Shown piece after piece: positions 27,705 to 36,676 of a stretch of 64,000 bases of DNA. The DNA is from Pseudoxanthomonas suwonensis 11-1 (lineage in GTDB: Bacteria; Pseudomonadota; Gammaproteobacteria; Xanthomonadales; Xanthomonadaceae), in NCBI RefSeq assembly GCF_000185965.1, contig NC_014924.1, positions 434,001-498,000 of the forward strand, written 5' to 3'. Made by a program: the position numbers and the translations under genes. The notes beneath the pieces are model-generated. The model did no database searches. It was not told the DNA's origin and was given only the letters and a program-made list of their open reading frames with translations. Each line of letters opens with the position of its first letter. The stretch's first letter is position 1.

Positions 27705-28817
27705 ATGCGCCGCCTGACCGTCGTCCAGCTGCTGCCGGCACTGGAATCCGGCGGCGTCGAGCGTTCCACCCTGGAGATCGCCGCGGCCCTGGTCGCCGCC
27801 GGCCATCGCGCCATCGTCGTCTCCGCCGGCGGCCGCCTGGTGCCGGCGCTTGAAGCCTGCGGCGCCGAACACGTCACCCTGGCCATCGGCCGCAAGTCGC
27901 TGGCGGCGCTGCGCCGTGTCCCGGCCCTGCGCCGGCTGTTCCGCGACAGCGGCGCGGATATCGTCCACGCCCGTTCGCGCCTGCCGGCCTGGCTGGGGCG
28001 GATGGCCCTGGCGGGCCTGCCCGTTACGCGACGTCCACGCTGGGTCACCACCGTGCACGGGCTCAACTCGCCCGGCCGCTACAGCGCGGTGATGGCCAGC
28101 GGCGAGCGCGTGGTCTGCGTTTCGCGCACGGTGCGCGAGTACGTGCTGCGGCATTACCCGGCTACCGATCCGTCGCGGTTGCGGGTGATCGAGCGCGGGA
28201 TCGATCCGGCCCAGTTCCCGCCGCGCCCGCATCCAGATCCGGCAGCGCGCGCCGAAGCCGCCGCCGGATATCCAACGCTGGCCGACGCCGCGCCGCTGCT
28301 GTTGCTGCCCGGGCGTGGCACCCGCCTGAAGGGCCATGCCGACGCCCTGCACCTGCTGGCCGCGCTGCGCTCCGCCGGCCACCCACGGGCGAAGCTGTGG
28401 CTGCCGGGTGCGCGCGAGGCCGGGCGCGAGGCCTATATCGCCGAGCTGGAGGCACTGGCCGCGCAGCTGGGCGTGGCCGACGCGGCGCTGTTCACCCCGC
28501 CCACCGCGCGCATTGCCAGCGCCTACGCCGCCAGCGACCTGGTGCTGCAGCTGTCGCGCAAGCCCGAGGCCTTCGGCCGCACCGTGCTCGAGGCGCTGTC
28601 CTGTGGTCGCCCGGTGCTGGGCTGGGCCCACGGCGGCGTGGGCGAACTGCTGCAGCAGCTGCAGCCGGCCGGCGCGGTGCCGCCGTTCGATGCCGATGCC
28701 CTGGCCACGACGGCCGCGCGCCAGCTGCGTGATCCGCCGGCGCCGGTCGCCATCCCGTACACGCTGCAGGCCATGCAGCAGGCAACCCTGGACCTGTATG
28801 CCGAACTGGCCGGCTGA
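27705..28817 (+). CDS. Glycosyltransferase family 4 (LPS core/O-antigen type)
   Basis: 370-residue GT-B-fold glycosyltransferase. It starts MRRLTVVQLLPALESGGVER, whose ESGGVE motif is the usual GT4 acceptor-side loop. The nucleotide-sugar half has LLLLPGRGTRLKGHADALHLL and SRKPEAFGRTVLEALSCGRPVLGWAHGG, with the E-x7-E donor-site pattern. The sugar cannot be predicted. It overlaps the downstream O-antigen ligase-like gene by 20 nt and is followed by LpxL and WaaA genes, so lipopolysaccharide assembly is the likely pathway. Confidence 0.9.
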   Translation: MRRLTVVQLLPALESGGVERSTLEIAAALVAAGHRAIVVSAGGRLVPALEACGAEHVTLAIGRKSLAALRRVPALRRLFRDSGADIVHARSRLPAWLGRMALAGLPVTRRPRWVTTVHGLNSPGRYSAVMASGERVVCVSRTVREYVLRHYPATDPSRLRVIERGIDPAQFPPRPHPDPAARAEAAAGYPTLADAAPLLLLPGRGTRLKGHADALHLLAALRSAGHPRAKLWLPGAREAGREAYIAELEALAAQLGVADAALFTPPTARIASAYAASDLVLQLSRKPEAFGRTVLEALSCGRPVLGWAHGGVGELLQQLQPAGAVPPFDADALATTAARQLRDPPAPVAIPYTLQAMQQATLDLYAELAG

Positions 28818-30168
28818 GCACGCCGCGACCAGCGGTCGCGCGTTCGCCTGGACGCCGGCCTGGCTGGTGCTCGCGGTGGCGCTGTGGCCGCTGCCCGGGC
28901 CGGCCGAGGCGGTGCTGTCACTGGGCGCGCTGGCGGTTGCGGGGCAGCTGGGCTGGCTGGCGGCGCGCGGGCGGACGCTGCCGCTGGATCGCCGGGCCTT
29001 CGTGCTGGCCGGCCTGCTGTTCGCCGCCTACTGGCTCCCGGAGCTGCTGTCCGCCCCGGATGCGCTGGACCGTGGCCGGGCCTGGAAGGAGGTGGTGGCC
29101 GACCTGCGCTACCTGCCGCTGCTGTGGGGTGTCGCCATCGCGGTGCGCGAACCGCGCGGGCGCGGCTGGCTGCTGGGCGGGATCGCCCTGGTCGCGCTCG
29201 CGTGGACCATGGATGCGCTGCTGCAGGCCATGGCCGGAAGCAGTCCGCTGTTCGCCGCCCTCGATGCGTTGAAGGGCTGGTCAGGCGGTGGCCCCCTGTG
29301 CCCGCCCGACGAGGTACTGGCACCGGACCGCATCAACGGCATCTTCGGTGCCTGCAATCCCAAGCTGGGCCTGGTGCTGGCCAGCCTGTCGCCATTCGCA
29401 CTGGCGTGGGCTGCCACGCGCGGCCGGGCCTGGGCCTGGTGTGTGGCCGCAGCGGTGCTGGGCGTGGCCATCCTGCTGGGCGGCGCTCGCGCGGCCTGGC
29501 TGACGTTCGGACTGGTCGCGCTGGTCTCGGGCTGGCGCGTGCTGGGCGCGAGGCGGCTGGCCGGTTTCGCGCTGGCCGGCGTGCTGGCGCTGGTGGCCTT
29601 GTACGTGGTCTCGCCGCAGCTGCAGCAGCGGGTGGAGCGCACCGCGCTTGCCCTGCAGGCCGATGCCGGCGGCGTCGATGGCGCGCTGTCCGGGCGCGGC
29701 CGGATCTGGCAGGGCGCGTTGTGCATGGCGCGGGAGCATCCGCTCAACGGCGTCGGCGTGCGCGGCTTCCGCCAGGCCTGGCCTGGTTGCGATCCGGCGG
29801 CCGCGGACGCGCCGGCCTGGGGCGAGGGCGATGCCCTGCATGCGCACCAGCTGCTGCTGGAACTGCTCAGCGAGACCGGCGTGCTTGGCCTGCTGGCCTG
29901 GCTGGCCGGGGCCTGGGTGGCCTGGCGCGCGTGGCGACGTGCAAGCCCGGCGGCGCGCCGGCAGGCGGGCCCGGCAGGGCTGGCCCTGGTGGCGACCACC
30001 TTCCCGCTCAACACCCACCTGGCCTTCTACTCGACCTTCTGGGGCGGGGTGCTGATGCTGCTGGCCGGGCTCTACGTGGGCCTGCTGCACGCACGGCGCG
30101 CCCGAGGCCTGAGGCCGGCTCAGGTTCCCGGGGCCGGCGGCGTGGGCAGCCCGCGGCCGCGGTCGTAG
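28798..30168 (+). CDS. O-antigen ligase family membrane protein
   Basis: 456-residue polytopic membrane protein with about ten or more hydrophobic helices and the Wzy_C/O-antigen ligase signature. This is the large periplasmic loop with RINGIFGACNPKLG, ALSGRGRIWQGAL and EHPLNGVGVRGFRQAWP, then HAHQLLLELLSETGVLGLL, where the family His/Glu reside. Such enzymes transfer O-polysaccharide to lipid A-core. ATG 28798 (MPNWPAEHAATSG) overlaps the preceding glycosyltransferase, consistent with coupling. The 3' end overlaps the convergent lpxL-type gene by 49 bp. Confidence 0.9.
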   Translation: MPNWPAEHAATSGRAFAWTPAWLVLAVALWPLPGPAEAVLSLGALAVAGQLGWLAARGRTLPLDRRAFVLAGLLFAAYWLPELLSAPDALDRGRAWKEVVADLRYLPLLWGVAIAVREPRGRGWLLGGIALVALAWTMDALLQAMAGSSPLFAALDALKGWSGGGPLCPPDEVLAPDRINGIFGACNPKLGLVLASLSPFALAWAATRGRAWAWCVAAAVLGVAILLGGARAAWLTFGLVALVSGWRVLGARRLAGFALAGVLALVALYVVSPQLQQRVERTALALQADAGGVDGALSGRGRIWQGALCMAREHPLNGVGVRGFRQAWPGCDPAAADAPAWGEGDALHAHQLLLELLSETGVLGLLAWLAGAWVAWRAWRRASPAARRQAGPAGLALVATTFPLNTHLAFYSTFWGGVLMLLAGLYVGLLHARRARGLRPAQVPGAGGVGSPRPRS

Positions 30169-31076
30169 TAGTTGCTGCGGCCCTGCGGCTGGCGCTTGAA
30201 GCGGCGATGGATCCACAGGTACTGGGCCGGCGCCTCGCGCACCATGGCCTCGATCGCGGCGTTGACCCGGGCGGTATCGGCGACCGCGTCCTCGCTGGGG
30301 AAATCGGGAAGCGGCGGCGCCACGCGCAGGATGTAGCGCCCACCCTCGCGGCGGTGGAAGAACGGCACCACCGCGCAGCCGGTGACCCGCGCCAGCTGGT
30401 GGGTGGCGGTGATGGTCGAGGCCGGCATGCCGAAGAACGGCGCGAATACCGAATCCTTGCCGCGCATGTCCTGGTCCGGCGCGTACCACAGCATGCCGCC
30501 GCGCTTGAGGTGGCGCACCGCGCCGCGCAGGTCGCTGTTGGCGAACATCGCGGTGGCGTAGCGCAGGCGACCGCGCTTGACCGCCCACTCCATCACCGGG
30601 TTGCGGTGGCGGCGGTACATGCCGGCCAGCGGCACCTGCCCGCACAGCAGGCGTCCGCACATCTCCAGGGTCATGAAATGGCCGGAGACCAGCAGCACGC
30701 CGCGGCCCTGGGCCTGCAGTTCGTGCAGGTGTTCCAGGCCCTCGATCGTGGCATTGCGCTCGATCGGCGCCAGCGAACCCCACCAGGCGCGCGCGAACTC
30801 GAACAGGCCGACGCCCAGCGCGTCGAAGCTCTCGCGGGCCAGGCGCGCGCGCCACTCCGGCGTCTGCTGCGGGAAGCACAGGGCGAGGTTGACCTCGGCG
30901 GCGCGGCGGCGGGTGCTGCCCAGGTGCCAGGCCAGCCAGCCGATGCCGCGGCCGATCGCGCGCTGCCACAGCCAGGGCAGGCGGGCGGCGGTGACCATCA
31001 GCGCAAGGCCCAGCCACATCGGCCAGTTGCGCGGGGCGAAGGAGGGGCGGGGAGGTGGCGTGTCTGCGGCGCTCAT
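30120..31076 (-). CDS. Lipid A acyltransferase, LpxL/HtrB family
   Basis: Adds a secondary acyl chain to lipid A at the inner membrane, using acyl-ACP. The 318 residues have one N-terminal membrane segment (about 20-37), then the catalytic HX4E motif SGHFMTLE with His133 and Glu138. MYRRHRNPVMEWAVKRGR and RGGMLWYAPDQDM, typical of the LABLAT family, follow. The exact acyl donor (laurate or other) is not readable. It is transcribed toward the O-antigen ligase-like gene and divergently from waaA, 59 bp away. Confidence 0.93.
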   Translation of the reverse strand: MSAADTPPPRPSFAPRNWPMWLGLALMVTAARLPWLWQRAIGRGIGWLAWHLGSTRRRAAEVNLALCFPQQTPEWRARLARESFDALGVGLFEFARAWWGSLAPIERNATIEGLEHLHELQAQGRGVLLVSGHFMTLEMCGRLLCGQVPLAGMYRRHRNPVMEWAVKRGRLRYATAMFANSDLRGAVRHLKRGGMLWYAPDQDMRGKDSVFAPFFGMPASTITATHQLARVTGCAVVPFFHRREGGRYILRVAPPLPDFPSEDAVADTARVNAAIEAMVREAPAQYLWIHRRFKRQPQGRSNYYDRGRGLPTPPAPGT

Positions 31077-31135
31077 GCGTGGATTCTAAGCCTTCGCCCA
31101 CGGCTGGCCGTCGTCGCCTCGGCTATCCTGCGCCC

Positions 31136-32461
31136 ATGTCGACTCCGTTTCCGCCCAAGGAACCGGGCGAACGCCTGGTGCGCTGGCTGTACTCGCTGGC
31201 GCTTTACCTGCTCTCGCCCTTCACGCTCTACCACCTGGTCTCGCGCGGCTTCCGCGTGCGCGAGTACTTCCGGCGCTGGGACGAGCGCTACGGTGCCTAC
31301 AGCACCGAACAGGGCCGGCCCTGCGTGTGGCTGCACGCGGTCTCGGTGGGCGAGGTCAACGCCGCCGCGCCGCTGGTCAACGCCCTGCTGCGGCAGAACA
31401 AGGGCACCCGCTGGGTGATCACCACGATCACCCCCACCGGCTCGCAGCGGGTGCGCTCGCTGTGGGGCGGACGCGTGGACCACGTCTACCTGCCCTACGA
31501 CCTGCCCGGCAGCGTCGACCGTTTCCTGCAGCATTTCCGCCCGACCGTGGCGCTGATCATGGAAACCGAGCTGTGGCCGAACATGCTGTTCGGCTGCCGC
31601 GACCACCGCATCCCGGTGTACATCATCAACGCGCGGCTGTCCGCGCGCTCGCTGCGCGGCTACCGCCTGCTGCGGCCGCTGCTGGGCCGCGCCCTGCGCA
31701 CCGTGCGCTGCGTGGCCGCGCAGTCGGTGACCGATGGCCGCCGCTTCCAGGTGCTGGGCGCCGAGCCCGCGCAGATCCAGGTGCTGGGCAACCTCAAGTA
31801 CGACATCGAGGTGCCCGACGGGCTGGAGGTGCTGCGCAGCGCGTTCGAGGACGCGCTGGGGCGCAAGCGCCCGGTGTGGATCGCCGCCAGCACCCACGAG
31901 GGCGAGGAGGAGGCGGTGCTGGCCCTGCACCGGCGCCTGCAGGCGCGCTGGCCGGACTTGCTGCTGGTGTGGGCGCCGCGCCATCCCGAGCGGTTCCCGC
32001 GGGCGCAGGCGGCGGCCGTCGCCGCGGGCTGGAAGGTCGGCACCCGCAGCCGCGATGGCTGGCCCGGCGCCGACGACCAGGTGTTCCTGGTCGATACCCT
32101 GGGCGAGCTGATGGCGTTCTACGCCTGCGCCGACGTGGCCTTCGTCGGTGGCAGCCTGCAGCCGATCGGCGGCCACAACCTGCTGGAGCCGGCGGCGGTG
32201 GGCACGGCGGTGGTCACCGGTCCGCACCTGCACAACTTCGTCGACATCTCCAGGCGCCTGGACGAGGCCGGTGCCCTGCGCGTGGGCCAGGACCTGGACG
32301 GAGTCGGCGACGCTTTGGAGACACTGCTGGCCGATCCGCAGGCGCGCGAGGAGATGGTCGCCGCCGGGCTCGCCCTGGTCGACCAGGGCCGCGGTGCGCT
32401 GCGCCGGACCCTGGAGCTGATCGCCCCGGACCTGCCGGAACCCGACCCGGTCGAGGAGTGA
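31136..32461 (+). CDS. waaA: 3-deoxy-D-manno-octulosonic acid (KDO) transferase
   Basis: Attaches KDO to lipid A precursor at the cytoplasmic face of the inner membrane, an essential step of LPS core synthesis. The 441-residue GT30 enzyme has an N-terminal membrane anchor (about 14-36). LHAVSVGEVNAAAPLV contains the conserved catalytic Glu73. ETELWPNML, YIINARLSARSLRGYR, NLKYDIEV, WIAASTHEGEEE and FVGGSLQPIGGHNLLEPAA are also present. Start MSTPFPPKEPGERL fits the family. A bidirectional terminator (32496-32522) ends the gene. Confidence 0.97.
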   Translation: MSTPFPPKEPGERLVRWLYSLALYLLSPFTLYHLVSRGFRVREYFRRWDERYGAYSTEQGRPCVWLHAVSVGEVNAAAPLVNALLRQNKGTRWVITTITPTGSQRVRSLWGGRVDHVYLPYDLPGSVDRFLQHFRPTVALIMETELWPNMLFGCRDHRIPVYIINARLSARSLRGYRLLRPLLGRALRTVRCVAAQSVTDGRRFQVLGAEPAQIQVLGNLKYDIEVPDGLEVLRSAFEDALGRKRPVWIAASTHEGEEEAVLALHRRLQARWPDLLLVWAPRHPERFPRAQAAAVAAGWKVGTRSRDGWPGADDQVFLVDTLGELMAFYACADVAFVGGSLQPIGGHNLLEPAAVGTAVVTGPHLHNFVDISRRLDEAGALRVGQDLDGVGDALETLLADPQAREEMVAAGLALVDQGRGALRRTLELIAPDLPEPDPVEE

Positions 32462-32495
32462 GAGGGCCCCGAGCCATCCGCAAACGCTGCAAAGA

Positions 32496-32522
32496 AAAAG
32501 GCCGCCCACCGGGCGGCCTTTT
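32496..32522. terminator. Bidirectional terminator between waaA and tolC
   Basis: AAAAGGCCGCCC (32496-32507), loop ACC, GGGCGGCCTTTT (32511-32522): a 12-bp perfect stem with T-runs on both strands. It can terminate both convergent genes. Confidence 0.92.
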
Positions 32523-32545
32523 CCGTGTCGCGGGATGCGTGGCGC

Positions 32546-33916
32546 TTACTGGCGCAGCACCGACGGATCCTGCAGCTGGGCCTCGGCGTCGACGCTCAGC
32601 AGGGCGTTGACCTGGCGCAGCGAGTCCACGTCCAGCTCGCCGGTTGCCTGCGACAGCAGCAGGCGGTTGAGCAGGAAGTTGTACTTGGAGCGGGCGTACT
32701 CGACCTGGGCCTGGAACAGCGTGCGCTGGTTCTGCACCACGTCCAGCACGGTGCGGGTACCGACTTCCAGGCCGACCTGCGAGGCCTCCAGCGCGCTCTG
32801 CGCCGAGACCACGGCCAGGCGGCGGGCCTCGACCTCGCTCACGCCGGCGACCAGGGCCTGGTAGAGGTTGCGGGTGTTGCGGTCCAGGGCGCGGCGCTGC
32901 TGCTCGAACTGGTCCTGGGCGATATCGCGCTGGGCCACGGCCTGGCGCACGCGCGACTGCGTCGCGCCGCCGGAGAAGATCGGCACCGACAGGGTCAGGC
33001 CGATGCTGCTGCCGGTGCTCTGGCCGGTACCGCCGCCGTCCTCGGAGGCGATGGAATCACCCCAGGTGGCGCCCTTGCTCCAGCCGCCGCTCAGCGAAAG
33101 GGTCGGCAGGTGGCCGGCGCGGGCGGTCTCGACGCCCTGGTTGGCGGCCTGGGCGCGCAGCTCGGACGAGCGCAGGTTCGGGTTGTTCTGGATCGCCGCG
33201 GCGACCCAGGCATCGGCGTCGCTGCGCATGCTCGGCAGTTCCGGACGGAAGTCGGCCGGGAGGGCGCGCAGGTCGCGCACCGGCTGGCCGGTCAGCTCGG
33301 CCAGGGCCTGGTAGGCGTCCTGCAGGGCGTTGCGGGCGAGGATGGTGTTGGCGCGGGCGGCGTCGTACTGGGCGCGGGCCTCGTGCACGTCGGTGATCGG
33401 GGCCAGGCCCACTTCCAGGCGCTTGTCGGCGTAGTCGAACTGGCGCTTGCCGGCGGCCTCGTTGGTCTCGGCGGCGGCCAGCGACTCGATCGCCACCAGC
33501 ACGTCGAAGTAGGCGGCGGCGGTGCGCACCATCAGGTCGTCGCTGGCGGCGGCCAGGTCCTGGTCGGCGGCGGCGCTCAGCGAACGCTCGGCGCGCAGGC
33601 TGGAGAACTGGCCCCAGTTGAACAGGGTCTGGCTGGCGTTGAGGCCGTAGTTGCGGCTGGTACTCTCGAAGCTGCGCGGGCTGCCTTCCGGCTCGGTGCG
33701 CCGGCGGGTCAGGCTGGCGCTGCCGCTGACCTGCGGCAGCAGCGCGGCACGGGCCTGGACGCTGCCTTCCTTGGTGATGAGCGTGTTCGATTCGGCGATG
33801 GCCAGCGTGGTGTCGCCGTTGCGCGCCATCTCGTAGGTCTGGAGCAGGTCGGCGGCACCGGCGGTGGCGGGGGCCAGGGCGGCCGCCAGGGCCAGGGCGA
33901 GGGAACGGCGGATCAT
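32546..33916 (-). CDS. tolC: TolC-type outer-membrane efflux channel
   Basis: Trimeric outer-membrane channel that joins RND and other pumps to the exterior. The 456 residues have a signal peptide MIRRSLALALAAALAPATAGAA and two OEP repeats, with ALLPQVSGSASLTRR and GLNASQTLFNWGQF in the first and GHLPTLSLSGGWS and GLTLSVPIFSGG in the second. VLDVVQNQRTLFQAQVEYARSKYNFLLNRL is at the C-terminal end. ATG 33916 is preferred because AAGGA lies 8 nt upstream and the signal peptide then starts properly; ATG 33937 would add seven residues. An RND pump operon lies 1.6 kb upstream. Confidence 0.94.
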   Translation of the reverse strand: MIRRSLALALAAALAPATAGAADLLQTYEMARNGDTTLAIAESNTLITKEGSVQARAALLPQVSGSASLTRRRTEPEGSPRSFESTSRNYGLNASQTLFNWGQFSSLRAERSLSAAADQDLAAASDDLMVRTAAAYFDVLVAIESLAAAETNEAAGKRQFDYADKRLEVGLAPITDVHEARAQYDAARANTILARNALQDAYQALAELTGQPVRDLRALPADFRPELPSMRSDADAWVAAAIQNNPNLRSSELRAQAANQGVETARAGHLPTLSLSGGWSKGATWGDSIASEDGGGTGQSTGSSIGLTLSVPIFSGGATQSRVRQAVAQRDIAQDQFEQQRRALDRNTRNLYQALVAGVSEVEARRLAVVSAQSALEASQVGLEVGTRTVLDVVQNQRTLFQAQVEYARSKYNFLLNRLLLSQATGELDVDSLRQVNALLSVDAEAQLQDPSVLRQ

Positions 33917-34010
33917 CAGCGGCTTCCTTATCTTCATGTTGGGCCCGGATCCATGTCCGGGCCGTCGTGGGGATATCGGGATCGGACCGCTGCCCCGCGG
34001 GGCAAAACGG

Positions 34011-34673
34011 TCAGAAACTGAACTGCGGTGCCGGCTCGGCACCACGCAGGTACTCGAGCTCGGTCTCAAACAACGATTCGATGGCCGGCGCGTTGACATC
34101 GCCGGTGTGGCGCACCAGCACGGCTTCCATCACCGGGGCGCGGCCGCGGACCACGAACAGGCGGCCGCCGGGGCGCAACCATTCCATGAAGCGGGTCGGG
34201 AGGACGTCGACGGCGGCCGTCACGCACACCACGTCGAAGGTGCGGGTGGGGGTGTACTCCATGGCGTCGGCGGCCAGCACGCGGACGTTGGTGCCCAGGC
34301 CGGTACGCTCCAGGCGCTCGCGCGCGGCGTCGGCCAGTTCCGGCACCACCTCGATGCTGACGACCTCGCGGGCCAGCGCCGCCAGGCAGGCGGTGGTATA
34401 GCCGCTGCCGGTGCCGATTTCCAGCACGCTGTCGCCGCCCTGCAGTTCCAGCGCCTGCAGCATGCGGCCTTCGACCACCGGCTTCATCATGCGTGCGCCG
34501 TGGCCCAGCGGCAGTTCCAGGTCGGCGTAGGCGAGGGCGCGCTGCGCCTCGGGCACGAAGGCCTCGCGCGGCAACCGGCCGATCACCTCGAGCACGGCGG
34601 CGTCCAGGACGTCCCAGGGACGGACCTGCTGTTCCACCATCAGTTCGCGGGCACGGGCGTAATCGATCGTCAT
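34011..34673 (-). CDS. Protein-L-isoaspartate O-methyltransferase family protein
   Basis: 220-residue SAM-dependent methyltransferase of the PCMT family, which repairs isoaspartyl damage. It has MVEQQVRPWDVLDAAVLEVI, LGHGARMMKPVVEGRMLQALEL, and the SAM-binding VLEIGTGSGYTTACLAALAR (about 84-103). The substrate-loop signature is MMKPVVEG rather than the classical ISQPYIVA of Pcm. This gene may therefore belong to the Pcm-like group found beside tolC in Xanthomonadaceae, and its substrate is not certain. It is co-directional with tolC. Confidence 0.88.
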   Translation of the reverse strand: MTIDYARARELMVEQQVRPWDVLDAAVLEVIGRLPREAFVPEAQRALAYADLELPLGHGARMMKPVVEGRMLQALELQGGDSVLEIGTGSGYTTACLAALAREVVSIEVVPELADAARERLERTGLGTNVRVLAADAMEYTPTRTFDVVCVTAAVDVLPTRFMEWLRPGGRLFVVRGRAPVMEAVLVRHTGDVNAPAIESLFETELEYLRGAEPAPQFSF

Positions 34674-34811
34674 GGCTGCTGTCACTAGGCGCGGGAGGCC
34701 GGGCATTCTACTACCGCTGAGGGCCGGGCCGGCGGCAGGAAGCATCGCCGCGGCGGCGGCCGGCGCTCAGTGCCGGAAGTCACCGCGACCAGCGGCAGGC
34801 CGGGAAAGCGT

Positions 34812-35468
34812 TCAGGCGCCATAGGCCCGCAGGAAGAAGTCCACGGTGGCCTCCAGGTGGCGCTGCAGCTCCTCCGGGCGGGGCGTCTCGCACAGGCCGC
34901 AGGCCATCATCGGGTGCAGCTCGCCCTTGAGCAGGCTGAAGAACTGCGAGGCCGCCAGCGGGACGTCGCCGATCCGCAGCAGGCCCTCGTCGGTGCGCGC
35001 CTGCAGGAACTGGGCGAAAACCTCCTGGACCCGGCGCGGACCGGCGTTCCAGAACAGGGTGCGCAGGGCTTCCTCGCCGGTGCCCGCGGTCATCATGCGG
35101 TGGATGCGGATCGCCTCCTCGCTGCTGATCAGGGCGAAGAAGGCATGGCCGATGGCCAGCAGCTGGTCGCGCAGCGGGCCCTCGGGCGGGCTCAGCAGCA
35201 GCTCGTCCGGCAGCACTTCGCGGCACTTGGCGGCGATGGCCTCGGAGAACAAAGTCTCCTTGTCGCCGAAGTGGCTGTAGACCGTGAGCTTGGACACCCC
35301 GGCAGCGGCGGCGATCTGGTCCATGCTCACGCCCTGGTAGCCGAGCTCCAGGAACATGCGCTTGGCCGCGTCGAGGATCGCGGCGCGCTTGGCGAGGTCC
35401 TTCGGACGTCCGGGGCCGGGGTTGCGGGCGGGCGCCGGGGCGCTGGCTGGCACGGTCTGGCGGGTCAT
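34812..35468 (-). CDS. TetR-family transcriptional regulator
   Basis: 218 residues. The N-terminal helix-turn-helix (about 27-73: RAAILDAAKRMFLELGYQGV, IAAAAGVSKLTVYSHFGDKETLF) is classical TetR. The C-terminal ligand domain resembles the TetR_C_33/AcrR-like type. It is divergent from the RND adaptor gene with only 71 bp between start codons. It is therefore the likely local repressor of the pump and of itself, a frequent arrangement. The ligand is unknown. Confidence 0.93.
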   Translation of the reverse strand: MTRQTVPASAPAPARNPGPGRPKDLAKRAAILDAAKRMFLELGYQGVSMDQIAAAAGVSKLTVYSHFGDKETLFSEAIAAKCREVLPDELLLSPPEGPLRDQLLAIGHAFFALISSEEAIRIHRMMTAGTGEEALRTLFWNAGPRRVQEVFAQFLQARTDEGLLRIGDVPLAASQFFSLLKGELHPMMACGLCETPRPEELQRHLEATVDFFLRAYGA

Positions 35469-35539
35469 GCAGGCAATACTAGACTGTTTGGTTTTCTATT
35501 TATACCATACCGGCCGGTTCACTATTTTCCACGTACGGG
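35469..35539. promoter_or_regulatory. Divergent promoter/operator region, tetR and RND pump
   Basis: A 71-bp AT-rich island (gtttggttttctatttataccatac) in GC-rich DNA. It is followed by a perfect 10-bp palindrome ACCGGCCGGT (35509-35518). This is the expected place for overlapping promoters and a TetR operator; which bases the repressor contacts is not established. Confidence 0.6.
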
Positions 35540-36673
35540 ATGGAGCGCCAAATGCAGGGACGGATCAGGTGTGGAGTACTGGCGGCCCTGGCGGCCATCG
35601 CCCTCGTGGGCTGCGGCAACGGCGAGGACCAGGCGCCCGCCGCGCGCCCGGTCTGGGTGGTCCAGCCGCAGGCGGCGGGCGGGGCTGCGGGCCTGGCCTT
35701 CCCCGGCGAGGTGCGTGCCCGCGAGGAAAGTCCCCTGTCGTTCCGCATCGGCGGCGAACTGGTGGCGCGACGGGTCGATGCCGGCGCGCGCGTGGCCGAG
35801 GGCCAGGTGCTGGCCGAGCTCGACCCGGGCGACCAGGCCCTGCAGGCCCAGGCCGCGCAGGCGCAGCTGGCCGCGGCCGAGGCCGAGCGGGTGCGCGCCA
35901 AGGGCGACCTGGACCGCTACGCGAAGCTGGTCGAGCAGCAGCTGGTCAGCCGTTCCGCCTACGAGGGCCAGGCTGCCGCCTACAAGGCCGCCGCCGGCCA
36001 GGCCGATGCCGCCCGCGCGCAGTGGGAAGTGACCCGCAACCAGTCCGGCTACACAACCCTGCGCGCGCCGCATGCCGGGGTGATCGCCAGCCGCCAGGCC
36101 GAGGTCGGCCAGGTGGTGGGCGCCGGGCAGACCATCTTCGTGCTGGCCGCCGACGGCGGTCGCGAAATCGCGATCGACCTGCCGGAGGACCGCGTCGGCC
36201 AGTTCAAGGTCGGCGATGCCGCCGAGGTCGAGCTGTGGAGCCGCCCCGGCCAGCGCCTGCCGGCGCGCATCCGCGAGCTGGCGCCGGCGGCCGATCCGCA
36301 GACCCGCAGCTACGCCGCGCGCGTGGCGCTGGACGAGGCGGTGGCAGGCGACGTGGTGCTCGGCCAGAGCGCTCGCGTGTTCCTTGGCCGCGGGAATGCC
36401 GGGGCCGGCCTGCAGGTGCCGCTGTCGGCGCTGCAGCAGGCCGAAGATGGCAAGCCGGTGGTGTGGGTGGTGCGCGAGGGCAGGGCGGTACGCGTGCCGG
36501 TCGAGCACGGCACCCTGGGTAGCGAATACGTGGACGTGCGCGGCGACCTGCGCGCCGGTGACTGGGTGGTTGCCGCCGGCGGCCACCTGCTGCGCGAGGA
36601 CGAGGAGGTTGTCGCTGTCGACCGCGACAACCGGCCGGTGGCCGCCGCTGCCGCCCAGCCGAAGGCGGAGTGA
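35540..36673 (+). CDS. RND efflux periplasmic adaptor lipoprotein
   Basis: 377-residue membrane-fusion protein linking the RND permease to TolC. A signal peptide with lipobox LVGC (about residues 22-25) indicates lipidation. The mature protein has the barrel-sandwich/lipoyl halves (FPGEVRAREESPLSFRIGGEL, VDAGARVAEGQVLAELDPGD), a helical hairpin rich in Gln/Ala (about 96-150), TTLRAPHAGVIASRQAEVGQVV, and a membrane-proximal domain. The next gene starts 3 nt after its stop. The start may be ATG 35540 or 35552. Control by the divergent TetR is likely. Confidence 0.92.
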   Translation: MERQMQGRIRCGVLAALAAIALVGCGNGEDQAPAARPVWVVQPQAAGGAAGLAFPGEVRAREESPLSFRIGGELVARRVDAGARVAEGQVLAELDPGDQALQAQAAQAQLAAAEAERVRAKGDLDRYAKLVEQQLVSRSAYEGQAAAYKAAAGQADAARAQWEVTRNQSGYTTLRAPHAGVIASRQAEVGQVVGAGQTIFVLAADGGREIAIDLPEDRVGQFKVGDAAEVELWSRPGQRLPARIRELAPAADPQTRSYAARVALDEAVAGDVVLGQSARVFLGRGNAGAGLQVPLSALQQAEDGKPVVWVVREGRAVRVPVEHGTLGSEYVDVRGDLRAGDWVVAAGGHLLREDEEVVAVDRDNRPVAAAAAQPKAE

Positions 36674-36676
36674 GCC

